NCBI RefSeq assembly: GCF_947498015.1
Contig: NZ_CANMIR010000008.1
Location: forward strand, 62,001-126,000
Direction: 5' to 3'
DNA from: an uncultured Neptuniibacter sp.
Lineage (GTDB): Bacteria > Pseudomonadota > Gammaproteobacteria > Pseudomonadales > Balneatricaceae
DNA length: 64,000 nucleotides
Shown here: in pieces, positions 45,609-58,081 of the stretch
How the letters are laid out: every line of letters begins with the position of its first letter
How positions within the stretch are numbered: the stretch's first letter is position 1
Notes under the pieces: generated by a model
What the model saw: only the letters and a program-made list of their open reading frames with translations
The model's database searches: none
What the model was told of the DNA's origin: nothing
Program-made: the position numbers and the translations under genes

Positions 45609-46313
45609 TTACAGACCAGTGACTTCTTTAATGAAAGGAATTGTAACTTTGCGCTGGGCACTCAGAGAAGCCTGATCAAGCGTATCAAGAAGCATTGCCA
45701 GATCATTCATATTACGACTGGCATGGTGCAACAGGAATCGAGCAACCTCATCCGAGAACTCGAGCCCCCGCGCGCTAGCCCGCATCTGAATAGCTTTCAG
45801 TTTGGTGTCGTCATCTAAGGCTTGTACCTGGAAAACAATCCCCCAACTCAGGCGAGAAGCAAGATCGGGCAGATTAACCCCTAAATAACGAGGTGCAGCA
45901 GATGCTGCAATGATGAGTGTATTCCCTTGCTCTCTGATACGGTTGAAAAAATGGAACAGCGCCTCTTCCCAGGATCGTTCACCTACCACAGCAGCGATAC
46001 CATCAAGGCACACAAGATCTAAGTATTCCATCCCTTCAAGAATACCTGCACCCAACTGCTTTAACTCATCCAATGGAAGATATGCTGCCGTTCGCCCCAC
46101 CGGGTCAGCCTCATGGCATACCGCTTGTAAAAGGTGGGTGCAACCAACTCCTGCACCTCCCCAGATATAGATAAATTGCTCGCCTTCTCCACGCGCCGCA
46201 GCCTTTAAATTTGCGCAAAGCAACTCATTGCCTTGAGCATAAAAGTTCTCAAAGCGGGCATCGTCACGCAGGCTTACGGAAAGCGGTATCTGAAATGGGT
46301 GATTAGTCGTCAT
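45609..46313 (-). CDS. hda: DnaA regulatory inactivator Hda
   Basis: 234 residues. The N-terminal QIPLSV is the beta-clamp-binding motif, followed by a DnaA-like AAA+ domain: Walker A region GGAGVGCTHLL, where the usual Lys is Cys (Hda proteins often depart here), Walker B LVCLDGIAAV, and LASRLSWGIVFQVQ. Bound to the clamp and ADP, Hda triggers DnaA-ATP hydrolysis and so limits initiation. Three bases separate it from the PerM gene. Confidence 0.92.
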   Translation of the reverse strand: MTTNHPFQIPLSVSLRDDARFENFYAQGNELLCANLKAAARGEGEQFIYIWGGAGVGCTHLLQAVCHEADPVGRTAAYLPLDELKQLGAGILEGMEYLDLVCLDGIAAVVGERSWEEALFHFFNRIREQGNTLIIAASAAPRYLGVNLPDLASRLSWGIVFQVQALDDDTKLKAIQMRASARGLEFSDEVARFLLHHASRNMNDLAMLLDTLDQASLSAQRKVTIPFIKEVTGL

Positions 46314-46316
46314 TCA

Positions 46317-47408
46317 CTATGGTTCAGGTTGTTCTAATTCTTTCTGGTGATCAGAGGCATACAGGGTACTACTTTTGTAACCCTCATGTAGATGTCGCAG
46401 TAACACCATAATTACAGCAGCAACCGGCAGTGCCAATAACACACCGACAAAGCCAAAAAGTTGTCCGCCTGCCATAATAGCAAAAATTACCGCAACTGGA
46501 TGCAAGCCGATACGATCACCGACCAGCAACGGGGTTAATAACATGCCTTCCAATAGCTGCCCCACGATGAAAACAACCCCAACATAACCAAGTACTATGG
46601 GATCCTGAAACTGCATAAATGCAGCAACACTGGCAACAGCTATACCAATAATAAACCCCATATAGGGCACAATACTAGCAAGGCCAGCGATCATACCAAC
46701 CAACAGCGCCAGATCAAGTCCTACGATCCATAATCCACTGGCATATACAACGCCTAATGCAAACATGACCAGAAGCTGCCCCTTCATAAAGGCGCCGAGA
46801 ACCTCATCGCACTCTGCGGCCCAGATAGAGACTTTTGGCTCAATGTTTCTTGGAAGCAGATGCTTTATCCGGTCAACCATAAGATCCCAGTCGCGGAGCA
46901 GATAAAAAGTCACTACAGGTATCAATACAAGATTAGCAACCCAAGCGACAACAGCCAGGCCTGATCGGGTAATGCCTCCAAGCAGTTGCGTCATGATATC
47001 GCTGGTTTTCTGGAGATCCCCCACAATGATTTTTTTAACATTGGCAAAATCAAACGCACCAGGATCCAGACTGAAGGTTGTTAAGATCCAGGGGAATACT
47101 CTCTGCTCAAAGAGCTCAATTGCCTGAGGTACCCTTTCAAATAGCATCTGTATCTGATAACCGAGTTTTGGAATAAATATCAGAAATAACATCACCACAA
47201 ATGCGGTCATAGCGATAAAAACGATAACGACCGATGTTGTTCGTGACAATCCTGATAGCTCTAACCTATCAGCTACCGGGTCGGCCAGGTAAGCTAAAAG
47301 CGCACCGACCAGAAACGGAGAGAGGATTGGTGCCAGTAGATATACGACACCTGAAAGCACCATAGCTAATATAAGAAAAAACCAACGTTGAGATTCTGTC
47401 ATAAACAC
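46317..47408 (-). CDS. AI-2E/PerM family transporter
   Basis: 363 residues with about eight membrane helices and the AI-2E core, including a region near 200-330 with GLASIVPYMGFIIGIAVASV and LLTPLLVGDRIGLHPVAVIFA. Family members include TqsA and sodium/proton antiporters; position between DUF2066 and hda is typical of gammaproteobacterial PerM. The substrate is unknown. Confidence 0.93.
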   Translation of the reverse strand: MFMTESQRWFFLILAMVLSGVVYLLAPILSPFLVGALLAYLADPVADRLELSGLSRTTSVVIVFIAMTAFVVMLFLIFIPKLGYQIQMLFERVPQAIELFEQRVFPWILTTFSLDPGAFDFANVKKIIVGDLQKTSDIMTQLLGGITRSGLAVVAWVANLVLIPVVTFYLLRDWDLMVDRIKHLLPRNIEPKVSIWAAECDEVLGAFMKGQLLVMFALGVVYASGLWIVGLDLALLVGMIAGLASIVPYMGFIIGIAVASVAAFMQFQDPIVLGYVGVVFIVGQLLEGMLLTPLLVGDRIGLHPVAVIFAIMAGGQLFGFVGVLLALPVAAVIMVLLRHLHEGYKSSTLYASDHQKELEQPEP

Positions 47409-47417
47409 TATCCCTGG

Positions 47418-48461
47418 TTATCCTTGCCAACTATATGAGAGTGTCTGACTACCATCAGCATTTCGCTTCAGATCAAGCGCCTGAATTCGAGGGTCAAGCC
47501 CCATGGCCTGCTGCAATTGCAGTTGATCACCATCAAGCTCCAACCTAAATACGAATTCAGAACCATTTATCCGCTCAATGCTGACCAAACTCACAACCGG
47601 TAAGGATTGAAGGTAATCCGTAAACTGCACATAGTCGGCGTAGCTATTGATATTGCTAATATGTACAGCCACACCTGTCTGAAAATAACTCAAGCTATGA
47701 CTGACAACCGGATTAAACAGCTGGTCAGCAGCAGTATCCACCACCTCATTCATCACATTGTTCATTTCACCTAAAGATGAATGTCGCTGTGAGCCAGAAT
47801 CCGAAAATAGATCCCACTCAATTTGAGTCATTCCTGATGCAGTTTTACTCAGACGGGCTGCAATGACAGCATCGGGATTATAACGTTCAGATGCACCTCG
47901 AAGCGCCCCCTCAAACAACCCCCATAGATCACTTACCGGTAAAGCTGCCTGATCTTCAAGATCATAGAGAGGTAATTGAACAGGCAACCCCCGACGATCT
48001 GCTGCCGCTAGAAGAGCTGTTAACTCGGCACTCTCTACGGATACAAAATCACGTGTCCCGTTCAGGGAAGAAGCAAGCCACAACAGAACCGTAGGCCGAT
48101 TTTCCCCCAATGGTTTTTTTCCGGTTCGGGTAATTAAGGCATCAACCAGCGCGGGATTGTAATCAAGAACCAACGCCTGCTGCTGCCCAACCTGTGATAC
48201 AGCGAGAAAGCTGTACTGTTGCAAGAAATCCCCAGCAGCACCAAGCTGCTGTTTTATCTGGGAATTTCTAGCTATATCATCATCCCCTGACACCTTAACC
48301 AATACCTGCTTCAAGCCATTAAGCGTTGTCTGTTCATCCGGCATACTCACCTGCAAAGGAACAATGAGCTTTGCCCTGTAAAGATCGGCCACACTTCCAG
48401 CCATAGCACAGGGGGATAACAGAATAATCAGGGCTGAAATCAGGGTACGCTTGAAGTCCAT
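47418..48461 (-). CDS. DUF2066 domain protein, exported
   Basis: 347 residues; signal peptide about 1-21 (LLSPCAMAG). DUF2066 region: LYRAKLIVPLQVSMPDEQTT, LKQVLVKVSGDDDIARNSQI, YDLEDQAALPVSDLWGLF. Function unknown. The order DUF2066-PerM-Hda, divergent from purMN, is conserved in many gammaproteobacteria. Nine bases separate it from PerM. Confidence 0.9.
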   Translation of the reverse strand: MDFKRTLISALIILLSPCAMAGSVADLYRAKLIVPLQVSMPDEQTTLNGLKQVLVKVSGDDDIARNSQIKQQLGAAGDFLQQYSFLAVSQVGQQQALVLDYNPALVDALITRTGKKPLGENRPTVLLWLASSLNGTRDFVSVESAELTALLAAADRRGLPVQLPLYDLEDQAALPVSDLWGLFEGALRGASERYNPDAVIAARLSKTASGMTQIEWDLFSDSGSQRHSSLGEMNNVMNEVVDTAADQLFNPVVSHSLSYFQTGVAVHISNINSYADYVQFTDYLQSLPVVSLVSIERINGSEFVFRLELDGDQLQLQQAMGLDPRIQALDLKRNADGSQTLSYSWQG

Positions 48462-48623
48462 GCAACTGCCTAAACATTTCCAGAATAAAATCGTGAGCTA
48501 ACTGTACCATCCCATATAAATATTTCATATTCATTGCCCAGATGAGTGTATTCAACGGAGAGAAACGTTAGAATACGCGCAATATTTTTCTTCCTACCTC
48601 GCACATGAAAGGTTAACTGTTCC

Positions 48624-49682
48624 ATGTCTACTGGTTCTGATAACAGCTCTTTGAGCTACAAAGATGCAGGCGTTGATATTGACGCTGGTAATGCCCTGGT
48701 TGATCGTATTAAAGGTGTAGCAAAAAGCACCGCCCGCCCAGAAGTGATGGGTGGCCTTGGGGGCTTTGGCGCGCTTTGCCGTATTCCCGAAGGTTATCGC
48801 AAGCCGGTGCTGGTTTCAGGCACCGATGGTGTTGGCACCAAACTGCGTCTGGCCATGGATCTGGGTAAACACGATACAATCGGTATCGATCTGGTAGCGA
48901 TGTGTGTGAACGACTTGGTTGTTGCTGGTGCTGAGCCACTGTTTTTCCTTGATTACTATGCAACGGGTAAATTGAATGTCGACACTGCTGCAGATGTAGT
49001 CACAGGTATTGGTAAAGGCTGTGAACTATCCGGTGCAGCACTCGTTGGTGGTGAAACCGCTGAAATGCCTGGCATGTACGAAGGCGAAGACTATGATCTG
49101 GCAGGCTTCTGTACCGGTGTTGTAGAAGAAGATGAAATCATTGATGGCAGTAATGTAAAAGTTGGTGACACGTTAATCGGTTTAGCCTCCTCAGGCCCTC
49201 ACTCCAACGGTTACTCCCTGATCCGCAAGATCCTGGAAGTTAGCGGTACTGAACTGACCGAAGAGATTGACGGCAAACCGTTGGCAGATGCACTGATGGC
49301 ACCAACTCGTATCTACGTTAAATCATTACTAAAGCTGATCAAAGAATCTCAGGTTAACGCACTGTCTCACATTACAGGTGGGGGGTTGCTGGAAAATATC
49401 CCGCGCGTACTACCTGAGAGTGCAAAAGCTGTCATTGATACAAACTCCTGGGAACTTCCAGCTGTATTCAAATGGCTGCAGCAACAAGGGAACGTAGAGG
49501 CCACAGAGATGTACCGCACCTTTAACTGCGGTGTAGGTATGATTATCTGCGTACCTAACGACAAACAGGAAGAAGCGCTTTCCCTTCTGAAAGCAGAAGG
49601 AGAAGAAGCATGGGTTATTGGAACAATCGCTGCTGCTGAAGATGGCGAAGAGCAGGTTGACCTTGCAGGCCTGGGAGCTTAA
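48624..49682 (+). CDS. purM: Phosphoribosylformylglycinamidine cyclo-ligase
   Basis: 352 residues. [20 protein letters not shown] start, [43 protein letters not shown] and the late [13 protein letters not shown] are all PurM signatures. It closes the imidazole ring to make aminoimidazole ribonucleotide in purine synthesis. Eight bases before purN. Confidence 0.97.
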   Translation: MSTGSDNSSLSYKDAGVDIDAGNALVDRIKGVAKSTARPEVMGGLGGFGALCRIPEGYRKPVLVSGTDGVGTKLRLAMDLGKHDTIGIDLVAMCVNDLVVAGAEPLFFLDYYATGKLNVDTAADVVTGIGKGCELSGAALVGGETAEMPGMYEGEDYDLAGFCTGVVEEDEIIDGSNVKVGDTLIGLASSGPHSNGYSLIRKILEVSGTELTEEIDGKPLADALMAPTRIYVKSLLKLIKESQVNALSHITGGGLLENIPRVLPESAKAVIDTNSWELPAVFKWLQQQGNVEATEMYRTFNCGVGMIICVPNDKQEEALSLLKAEGEEAWVIGTIAAAEDGEEQVDLAGLGA

Positions 49683-49690
49683 ACAGCAAC

Positions 49691-50338
49691 ATGAGTAAAC
49701 GGATCGTTGTCCTGATTTCAGGGAGTGGCTCCAACCTCCAAGCGATCATGGATGCCGTCGATGCTGGCCAGATTTCTGGCCAGATCGAGGCTGTCCTAAG
49801 CAACAAAGCTGATGCTTACGGTCTGGAACGTGCCCGAAGATCTGATATTCCTGCCTTAGTGTTAAACCACAAGGACTTTGAGAGCCGTGAGCTTTTTGAT
49901 TTAGCCATGATCGAGAAGATCGACCAGTACAAACCAGATCTTATCGTGCTAGCTGGCTTCATGCGGATCCTTTCAGCCCACTTTGTCCGCCACTACCGGG
50001 GGCGCATGATTAATATCCATCCATCCCTGCTACCTAAATACAAAGGCCTACACACCCACCAACGAGCTATTGACGCGGGTGACCTTGAGCATGGGTGTAC
50101 CGTGCACTTTGTGACAGAAGAGCTTGATGGTGGCCCTCTAGCTGTTCAGGGAAAAGTCAGCATCGACCCGGATGATAGTGCAGAGAGCCTACAAGGCAAA
50201 ATTCATAAAATCGAGCACAAAATCTACCCGTTGGCAGTGGAATGGATCTGCAGCGAGAGGCTTAAATGGACTCCTGATGGAATAATCCTGGATAACAAGC
50301 CACTAGCACTGCAAGGCTACCAATTTCACCAAGAGTAG
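49691..50338 (+). CDS. purN: Phosphoribosylglycinamide formyltransferase
   Basis: 215 residues: ISGSGSNLQAIMDA (phosphate binding), LAGFMRILS, catalytic Asn/His in NIHPSLLPKYKG, and the distal Asp region ELDGGPLAVQ. Uses 10-formyl-tetrahydrofolate to formylate GAR. In the purM-purN operon. Confidence 0.97.
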   Translation: MSKRIVVLISGSGSNLQAIMDAVDAGQISGQIEAVLSNKADAYGLERARRSDIPALVLNHKDFESRELFDLAMIEKIDQYKPDLIVLAGFMRILSAHFVRHYRGRMINIHPSLLPKYKGLHTHQRAIDAGDLEHGCTVHFVTEELDGGPLAVQGKVSIDPDDSAESLQGKIHKIEHKIYPLAVEWICSERLKWTPDGIILDNKPLALQGYQFHQE

Positions 50339-50362
50339 TAACAGCCGAAGGAGGCCCATAAA

Positions 50363-51064
50363 GTGAAATACATTACATCAGCTGTAATTATAACTCTCAC
50401 CTTCTGGGCTTCTTTACTTCACGCCTCCCCCACAACAGAACTAAAACCGTTCACTGCAACTTATGAGATTGATTGGAATGGAAGCATCTCTCTGAGCGGC
50501 AAAACAACTCGCCACCTACAAGTAAAAGATCAGCATTGGCTATTTGAATCCAAAGCCAATGCGATGTTTGCCAGCATTTTCGAATCAAGCCAATTTCAAG
50601 TTAAGAACTCGACAATTCAACCACTTACTTACGTATATAAACGCAGCGTTCTAGGCAAAAAGCGTAATGCTGAGGTTCATTTTGACTGGAGCAACCTGCA
50701 GGTCACAAACAAGGTAGGCGATAAACCCTGGCAGATGGGAATCAAACCAGGAGTTCAAGATAAAATCAGCTATCAACTACTGTTACAGCAAGATGTCGCC
50801 GCAGGCATAAAAGACGTTACCTACAACGTTGCCGATGGCGGACACCTCAAAAAGTATCGATTTAAAACCGAAGGCGTAGAGATCATCAATGCCCCTATCG
50901 GTGAGTATGAAGCTATTCGCGTTGTGAGAGTCAGAGATAAAGAGAGTGAAAGACAGACGTTTATCTGGTTCGCCCCTGAACTAAATTACCAGATCATAAA
51001 ACTTCACCAAGTTGAGAAGAAGGATAAAACCTACACTCTCCTTCTCAACACACTGAAATATTAA
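50363..51064 (+). CDS. DUF3108 domain periplasmic protein
   Basis: 233 residues; signal peptide about 1-21 (SLLHASP). DUF3108 pattern: FTATYEIDWNGSISLSGKTT, FQVKNSTIQPLTYVYKRSVL, VADGGHLKKYRF and FIWFAPELNYQIIKL. A beta-rich envelope protein of unknown function commonly found after purN. Its last four bases overlap the end of the convergent EAL gene. Confidence 0.9.
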   Translation: MKYITSAVIITLTFWASLLHASPTTELKPFTATYEIDWNGSISLSGKTTRHLQVKDQHWLFESKANAMFASIFESSQFQVKNSTIQPLTYVYKRSVLGKKRNAEVHFDWSNLQVTNKVGDKPWQMGIKPGVQDKISYQLLLQQDVAAGIKDVTYNVADGGHLKKYRFKTEGVEIINAPIGEYEAIRVVRVRDKESERQTFIWFAPELNYQIIKLHQVEKKDKTYTLLLNTLKY

Positions 51065-52278
51065 TCGATTTCAGGAATCCAACTAGCCGGCATTCCCCTA
51101 AAACCGCCGAAAAGAGTACCCGCCTGCTGATCATCACGAAGATCTGCCAGTAAAATTCTCTGGTCATCAATGAACAGTACCGCCGTTTGGGCCCGCTCAC
51201 CGGTGTGAATATCCTGATACGGCTCAGAGAAGACCAGACGGTTCAACGTATCTGATGACCCCAATAGCTCAAAGAAGTAGGGGCGCCAGCTCCAGTTATA
51301 ACCACGATGGTGCTCATCAATAATCCAACCTTTTTCACTGTTTTCATAATTTGGCGATATTTGATAGCCCATACGGTCACAGATATAAAATCTCAAGAGG
51401 TGATCCGCAGCAACAAAATGATTGAGGTCATCGTCCGTAGAAGCCGCTCGCAACACCTCTTTCAAGGCCAAAAGCTCACGTTTAATTTTTTCAGATCGCC
51501 AGTGACTCAATGACGTAGCATTGATCGCCATATCACGATAATGGCTGAGTAAATTTTTAACCTGTGTCGCAGTAGTCTCTGGCGCCATCATTTGAGGTAA
51601 CGCTTCAGCAAACAGAAAACCCTGTACGTAGGCTGCATTGCAGCTCAATGCAAGAAAGTACTCCTCCTCAGTTTCCACCCCTTCACATAGAACCTTACTG
51701 CCAAGCTTGGATGCCAATTCACCCAGCATCTGCACCATCGAAGAGCCACGCCCATTATCTCCGGCACCTTTAAGAAGCGTCATGTCCAACTTAATGATGT
51801 CGGGTTTTAATAGTGCGATTCTATCTAACTGAGAGAAACCTGATCCGAAATCATCGATAGCAATCCGAAACCCACTCTCACGGTAACGCTCAACCAGCCC
51901 GCGAATGATCTCGATATCACCGTCAAGCTCCGTAATTTCAATCACAACCTTAGATGGATCGATGGCCAACTGCTTGATCATATCCAAGGTTGGTATCTTA
52001 TCCATTGATTCAAGGTGTTTAAGCCATTCTGGAGAGATATTGATACTCAGAAAGGTATTATCCGGAAGAGAACCGGAGGCCTCAAGAGCCTGCTGCCTAA
52101 CATCACGATCCAAGGCAATACGCTCCGAAACCGGAATAGATTGATCCGAAAACAGGTGCCCTGCCGAGACTACCCTACTCTCTGAGCTTCCCATTCTGGC
52201 AAGCGCTTCATAACCTGCGACTTGACCGGTTGCAGTTTCAATTATCGGCTGAAAATAGGGAAACAGATCTTTACACAT
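51061..52278 (-). CDS. EAL phosphodiesterase with YkuI-type C-terminal domain
   Basis: 405 residues. An EAL domain (1-250) keeps its catalytic residues: EAL in GYEALARM, Asn in LSINIS, Glu in IEITEL, the DDFG in IAIDDFGSGFSQ, Lys in IIKLDM, and CEGVE. After a helical linker, residues ~270-400 form a second domain (FYICDRMGYQISPN, WSWRPYFFELLG, TAVLFIDDQRILLADLRDD) like the Cache/PAS-type YkuI_C. It should degrade c-di-GMP and be controlled by a cytoplasmic ligand. Confidence 0.92.
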   Translation of the reverse strand: MCKDLFPYFQPIIETATGQVAGYEALARMGSSESRVVSAGHLFSDQSIPVSERIALDRDVRQQALEASGSLPDNTFLSINISPEWLKHLESMDKIPTLDMIKQLAIDPSKVVIEITELDGDIEIIRGLVERYRESGFRIAIDDFGSGFSQLDRIALLKPDIIKLDMTLLKGAGDNGRGSSMVQMLGELASKLGSKVLCEGVETEEEYFLALSCNAAYVQGFLFAEALPQMMAPETTATQVKNLLSHYRDMAINATSLSHWRSEKIKRELLALKEVLRAASTDDDLNHFVAADHLLRFYICDRMGYQISPNYENSEKGWIIDEHHRGYNWSWRPYFFELLGSSDTLNRLVFSEPYQDIHTGERAQTAVLFIDDQRILLADLRDDQQAGTLFGGFRGMPASWIPEID

Positions 52279-52376
52279 AACAAATACTCAATTTAATCTC
52301 AGAAATTAAAGAAACGAATAGCTTCTCCAATTCATATAATTAGGTTTCAGACCGCATCATAGATTCAGTATCAAGC

Positions 52377-53000
52377 CTAAAAACGGGTGTACGATTCCAG
52401 CTCCTTAGCAACTGGAATATCCCAACGCTGTAAAAGCTTCCTTGAATTATCAAATTTCTTTTCGGCGTCATCTCGGAAATGCCCATAAGAACCTGACATA
52501 CCAGCTCGAACACGTAACATCTGGTACTTGAACAAAGGTAGTAACTTATATGAGATACGGTCTTTACAACCTTCAGACTGATTAGTTGTTACAGCCCTAC
52601 CAAACATCGTGGCCTCTAACTTTTTTAGCGCCATGGCATCTTCACAATTTTCAATATATTCCTTCACTGCGGTCGAAGTTAGAACATATGGGCCAGAAAT
52701 CGGTGTAAATGAAGCGATACTGGTAGCAACTTTCCGTTCTGCCCTTTGTTTTGAGCGCTCAAGAAAACCCGCTTTATAGCTAGAGAATTGAGTTTTCGCT
52801 TTTTCCATCTCCTGATTCAACTGAAGGCTTTCAAGCTGAAGCGCTTTTAATTCCGTTATGCTACTTTTAATTTCAGCTGTCGTACCTAGTTCTTTGTACT
52901 CCCCTAGCGCGGAATACAGCGTAAATATCCAGTACCCACCTCCCCCTAACAGAGAAAGAGCTAAAACACCGCTAATCGAAAATATAATAATTTTTTTCAT
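52377..53000 (-). CDS. Membrane-anchored coiled-coil protein, unknown
   Basis: 207 residues. N-terminal membrane anchor (about 4-30, with a Gly run LLGGGGYWIF), a coiled coil (~42-90, ELKALQLESLQLNQEMEKAK), then a folded region with two Cys (C118 in ENCEDAM, C143 in EGCKDR) that may pair if periplasmic. No family recognised. Monocistronic between the EAL gene and sucD. Confidence 0.7.
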   Translation of the reverse strand: MKKIIIFSISGVLALSLLGGGGYWIFTLYSALGEYKELGTTAEIKSSITELKALQLESLQLNQEMEKAKTQFSSYKAGFLERSKQRAERKVATSIASFTPISGPYVLTSTAVKEYIENCEDAMALKKLEATMFGRAVTTNQSEGCKDRISYKLLPLFKYQMLRVRAGMSGSYGHFRDDAEKKFDNSRKLLQRWDIPVAKELESYTRF

Positions 53001-53096
53001 GACACGATCTAAATATCAGAACAAGGCAAGAACAATCACATGAATCTACACACTTTTCAATGGGCTATGACAGCAACCACCAAAAAGCATAGGCAC

Positions 53097-53122
53097 AAAA
53101 AAAGGCAGCCGAAGCTGCCTTT
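53097..53122 (-). terminator. Terminator of sucD operon
   Basis: Stem AAAGGCAGC / GCTGCCTTT; on the minus strand the loop is a C(UUCG)G tetraloop followed by seven T. It lies 23 bases after the sucD stop and is a very strong intrinsic terminator. Confidence 0.95.
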
Positions 53123-53144
53123 ACACTAAAAAGTATCTGCTGGC

Positions 53145-54017
53145 TTACCAGCCGGTAACTTCACGTAGTGCATCACCAATCTGCGCCAGAGAGCGTACAG
53201 TCTTAACGCCTGCATCTTCCAGTGCCGCAAATTTCTCATCAGCAGTACCTTTACCACCAGAGATGATTGCGCCCGCATGACCCATGCGCTTACCAGCAGG
53301 TGCAGTTACACCAGCAATGTAAGAAACAACAGGCTTAGTGACGTTTGCTTTAATGAATTCAGCCGCTTCTTCTTCAGCGGATCCACCAATCTCACCGATC
53401 ATAACGATCGCTTCAGTCTGCGGATCATTCTGGAACATTTCCAGAATATCGATGAAGTTAGAACCTGGAATTGGGTCACCACCGATACCTACACAAGTAG
53501 ACTGACCGAAACCAGCATCTGTAGTCTGCTTAACAGCTTCATAAGTCAGAGTACCAGAACGTGAAACGATACCTACTTTACCTGGCAAGTGGATGTGACC
53601 TGGCATGATACCGATCTTACATTCACCCGGAGTGATCACACCTGGGCAGTTAGGACCGATCAAACGCACACCCAATTCGTCGCACTTAACTTTACACTCA
53701 AGCATATCCATTACTGGAATGTGCTCAGTGATACAAACAATCAGCTTGATGCCGCCGTTTGCCGCTTCCAGGATAGAATCCTTACAGAAAGGAGCTGGAA
53801 CATAGATAACAGAGGCTTCAGCGCCTGTTTCAGCAACAGCTTCAGCAACAGTATTGAATACAGGTAGACCCAGGTGTGTAGTACCACCTTTGCCTGGTGT
53901 TACGCCACCAACCATTTTAGTGCCGTACGCGATAGCCTGTTCAGAGTGGAAGGTACCCTGACCACCAGTGAAACCCTGACAGATTACTTTGGTGTCTTTA
54001 TTGATCAAAACGGACAT
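53145..54017 (-). CDS. sucD: Succinyl-CoA ligase alpha subunit
   Basis: 290 residues. CoA-binding [40 protein letters not shown], and the phosphohistidine in [12 protein letters not shown]. With SucC it interconverts succinyl-CoA and succinate with nucleotide phosphorylation. Its start overlaps the sucC stop by one base. Confidence 0.98.
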   Translation of the reverse strand: MSVLINKDTKVICQGFTGGQGTFHSEQAIAYGTKMVGGVTPGKGGTTHLGLPVFNTVAEAVAETGAEASVIYVPAPFCKDSILEAANGGIKLIVCITEHIPVMDMLECKVKCDELGVRLIGPNCPGVITPGECKIGIMPGHIHLPGKVGIVSRSGTLTYEAVKQTTDAGFGQSTCVGIGGDPIPGSNFIDILEMFQNDPQTEAIVMIGEIGGSAEEEAAEFIKANVTKPVVSYIAGVTAPAGKRMGHAGAIISGGKGTADEKFAALEDAGVKTVRSLAQIGDALREVTGW

Positions 54018-55183
54018 TATTTACCCTCCGCTGCTTTTACTGCCTGCTCAGCAGCATCAGTCAGGCTGGTAGCCGCGATGATGTCCAGGCCAGACTCAGA
54101 CAGAAGCTGAGAACCCAGCTCTGCATTGTTACCTTCCAGACGTACAACAACTGGTACGTTTACGCCTACCTCTTTAACTGCACCGATAATACCTTCAGCA
54201 ATCAGATCGCAACGTACGATACCACCAAAGATGTTAACCAGAACGGCCTTAACCTTGTCATCTTCTAAGATGATTTTGAACGCTTCAGTAACACGCTCTT
54301 TAGTCGCGCCGCCACCAACGTCCAGGAAGTTTGCAGGGAAACCACCGTGTAGAGATACAATATCCATTGTACCCATCGCCAGACCAGCACCATTAACCAT
54401 GCAGCCGATGCTACCATCAAGCGCAACATAGTTAAGATCCCACTCAGCCGCACGAGCTTCACGCTCATCTTCCTGAGATGGATCTTCCATAGCCTGAAGG
54501 TCTTTGTGACGGTAAACAGCATTACCATCGATCGCTACTTTAGCGTCCAGGCAGTGCAGGTTGCCTTCATCAGTGATTACCAGAGGGTTGATCTCCAGAA
54601 GTGCCAGATCTTTCTCCTGGAACATCTGCGCCAGACCCATAAAGATCTTAACGAACTGCTTAATCTGATCACCTTCCAGGCCTAGCTGGAATGCAAGTTC
54701 ACGCCCCTGATAAGGCTGTGCACCTGTTAGCGGATCAACTGTCGCTTTCAGAATCTTTTCTGGAGTTTCTTCAGCTACCTTCTCGATTTCAACACCACCT
54801 TCAGTAGATGCCATGAAAACGATACGGCGAGAAGAACGGTCTACAACCGCACCCAGATATAGCTCATTAGCAATATCAGTACAGTCTTCAACCAAAATTT
54901 TAGAAACAGGCTGACCGTTAGCATCAGTCTGATAGGTAACAAGGTTTTTACCCAGCCAGTTAGCTGCGAACTCTTGTGCTTCTGCAGGGGAGTCAACCAG
55001 CTTTACACCGCCAGCTTTACCACGACCACCTGCGTGAACCTGAGTCTTTACAACCCACTTGTCACCACCAATTTTCTCTGCAGCTTCAGCCGCTGCTTCT
55101 GGAGTATCTACAGCGTACCCTTTGGATACCGGCAGACCATATTCGGCAAACAGCTGTTTACCCTGGTACTCATGAAGATTCAT
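54017..55183 (-). CDS. sucC: Succinyl-CoA ligase beta subunit
   Basis: 388 residues with an ATP-grasp domain: [50 protein letters not shown], and the CoA-ligase half with [16 protein letters not shown]. Partner of SucD. Confidence 0.98.
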   Translation of the reverse strand: MNLHEYQGKQLFAEYGLPVSKGYAVDTPEAAAEAAEKIGGDKWVVKTQVHAGGRGKAGGVKLVDSPAEAQEFAANWLGKNLVTYQTDANGQPVSKILVEDCTDIANELYLGAVVDRSSRRIVFMASTEGGVEIEKVAEETPEKILKATVDPLTGAQPYQGRELAFQLGLEGDQIKQFVKIFMGLAQMFQEKDLALLEINPLVITDEGNLHCLDAKVAIDGNAVYRHKDLQAMEDPSQEDEREARAAEWDLNYVALDGSIGCMVNGAGLAMGTMDIVSLHGGFPANFLDVGGGATKERVTEAFKIILEDDKVKAVLVNIFGGIVRCDLIAEGIIGAVKEVGVNVPVVVRLEGNNAELGSQLLSESGLDIIAATSLTDAAEQAVKAAEGK

Positions 55184-55286
55184 GCTCTAATCCGTTGTGT
55201 TGTCACTAAATGATTTTTCTGTATCAGAGGTCTAAAAACGCCCCTGTAACAGCCCTGTTGGGTTCAACAACAAGTTTTGCGAAAAC

Positions 55287-55312
55287 GGCCAGCCACCCTA
55301 AGGTAGCCAGCC
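55287..55312 (-). terminator. Hairpin between lpdA and sucC
   Basis: In the minus-strand RNA, GGCUGGCUACC pairs fully with GGUGGCUGGCC (three G-U wobbles) around a four-base loop, 18 bases after the lpdA stop. It is followed by only GTTTTCG, so partial termination or mRNA processing is likely, splitting sucAB-lpd from sucCD. Confidence 0.6.
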
Positions 55313-55330
55313 GAATACTTTTATGCGCAA

Positions 55331-56776
<1,446 letters not shown>

Positions 56777-56813
56777 TTATCCTATCTTCACTCTGTTCTT
56801 GTTGAGGGTCGAC

Positions 56814-58022
56814 TTAGACTTCCAGGAGCATACGTGCAGGATCTTCCAGAAGATCTTTGATAGTCACCAGGAATTGTACAGCTTCCTTACCATCAATCAT
56901 ACGGTGATCGTATGACAGAGCCAGGTACATCATTGGAAGTATCTCAACCTGACCATTTACAGCCATTGGACGTTCCTGAATTTTGTGCATACCCAGTATT
57001 GCAGTCTGTGGTGGATTCAGGATCGGTGTAGACATCAGGGAACCAAATACACCGCCGTTTGTGATGGTGAAAGTACCGCCCTGCATGTCATCCATACCCA
57101 GCTTACCTTCACGACCACGCTTACCGAAATCAGCGATAGTAGATTCAACATCTGCCAGGCTCATCGCATCAGTATCACGTAGAACAGGGACCATCAGGCC
57201 ACGATCAGTAGACACGGCAACACCGATATCCTGATAACCGTGATAGACCATATCGTTACCGTCGATAGACGCATTTACAGCCGGGAATTTCTTCAGCGCT
57301 TCTGTTGCTGCTTTGACGAAGAATGACATGAAGCCAAGACGCGTTCCGTTATGAGTTTTCTCAAACAGATCTTTGTATTGCTTGCGCAACTCCATAACTG
57401 GCTTCATGTTAACTTCATTGTACGTTGTCAACATGGCAGCATTCTGCTGAGCTTCAACCAAACGCTTAGCGATAGTTGCACGCAGACGAGTCATAGGAAC
57501 ACGTTTCTCTACGCGTTCACCAACCGGAACATTCACAGGCGCAGCTGCTGGAGCTGGCGCTGCAGATGCAGTAGTTGCTGCCGCTGGAGCAGGCTTAGCG
57601 CCGCTCTTCATGAAGTTCTGAACATCTTCTTTTGTGATACCGCCGTTCTTGCCAGTGCCAGCAATTTGAGACGCGTCAAGATTATTCTCTTCGATCAGTT
57701 TACGAGCAGCAGGGCCAACTTTATCAGCATCACCCGCTGGTACTGCAGCTGCTGCAGCCTCCGCAGGAGCAGAAGCGCCGGCAGCGCCTGCTTCAAACTT
57801 AGCAATGACTTCATCACTCAGAACTGTATCGCCTTCACCCTTGAGTACTTCAGCAATAACACCATCTTCTGGTGCCACAACTTCCAATACCACCTTGTCA
57901 GTTTCGATATCAACAATCAGTTCATCGGCTGAACAAGCTTCACCAGGTTGTTTATGCCAAGTTGCAATTGTGCCGTCTGCTACAGATTCCGGGAAAGTCG
58001 GCGCTTTGATTTCGATGGACAT
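56814..58022 (-). CDS. sucB: 2-Oxoglutarate dehydrogenase E2, succinyltransferase
   Basis: 402 residues: lipoyl domain with the lipoylated Lys in [11 protein letters not shown], an Ala/Pro-rich linker, an E3-binding domain ([20 protein letters not shown]), another Ala/Pro linker, and the catalytic domain with [14 protein letters not shown] (active His and Asp). Transfers succinyl groups to CoA. Confidence 0.97.
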   Translation of the reverse strand: MSIEIKAPTFPESVADGTIATWHKQPGEACSADELIVDIETDKVVLEVVAPEDGVIAEVLKGEGDTVLSDEVIAKFEAGAAGASAPAEAAAAAVPAGDADKVGPAARKLIEENNLDASQIAGTGKNGGITKEDVQNFMKSGAKPAPAAATTASAAPAPAAAPVNVPVGERVEKRVPMTRLRATIAKRLVEAQQNAAMLTTYNEVNMKPVMELRKQYKDLFEKTHNGTRLGFMSFFVKAATEALKKFPAVNASIDGNDMVYHGYQDIGVAVSTDRGLMVPVLRDTDAMSLADVESTIADFGKRGREGKLGMDDMQGGTFTITNGGVFGSLMSTPILNPPQTAILGMHKIQERPMAVNGQVEILPMMYLALSYDHRMIDGKEAVQFLVTIKDLLEDPARMLLEV

Positions 58023-58081
58023 GTTTTTTCCTTTATCGTTATCACCGTCAGGCGATTAAAAATTTATGGTTAATCGCCTGA

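Noticed and set aside
57351..57932. 193-codon + strand frame inside sucB
   Set aside because: Antisense shadow of the Ala/Pro-rich linker; the Cys/Ser/Arg runs are complement artefacts.
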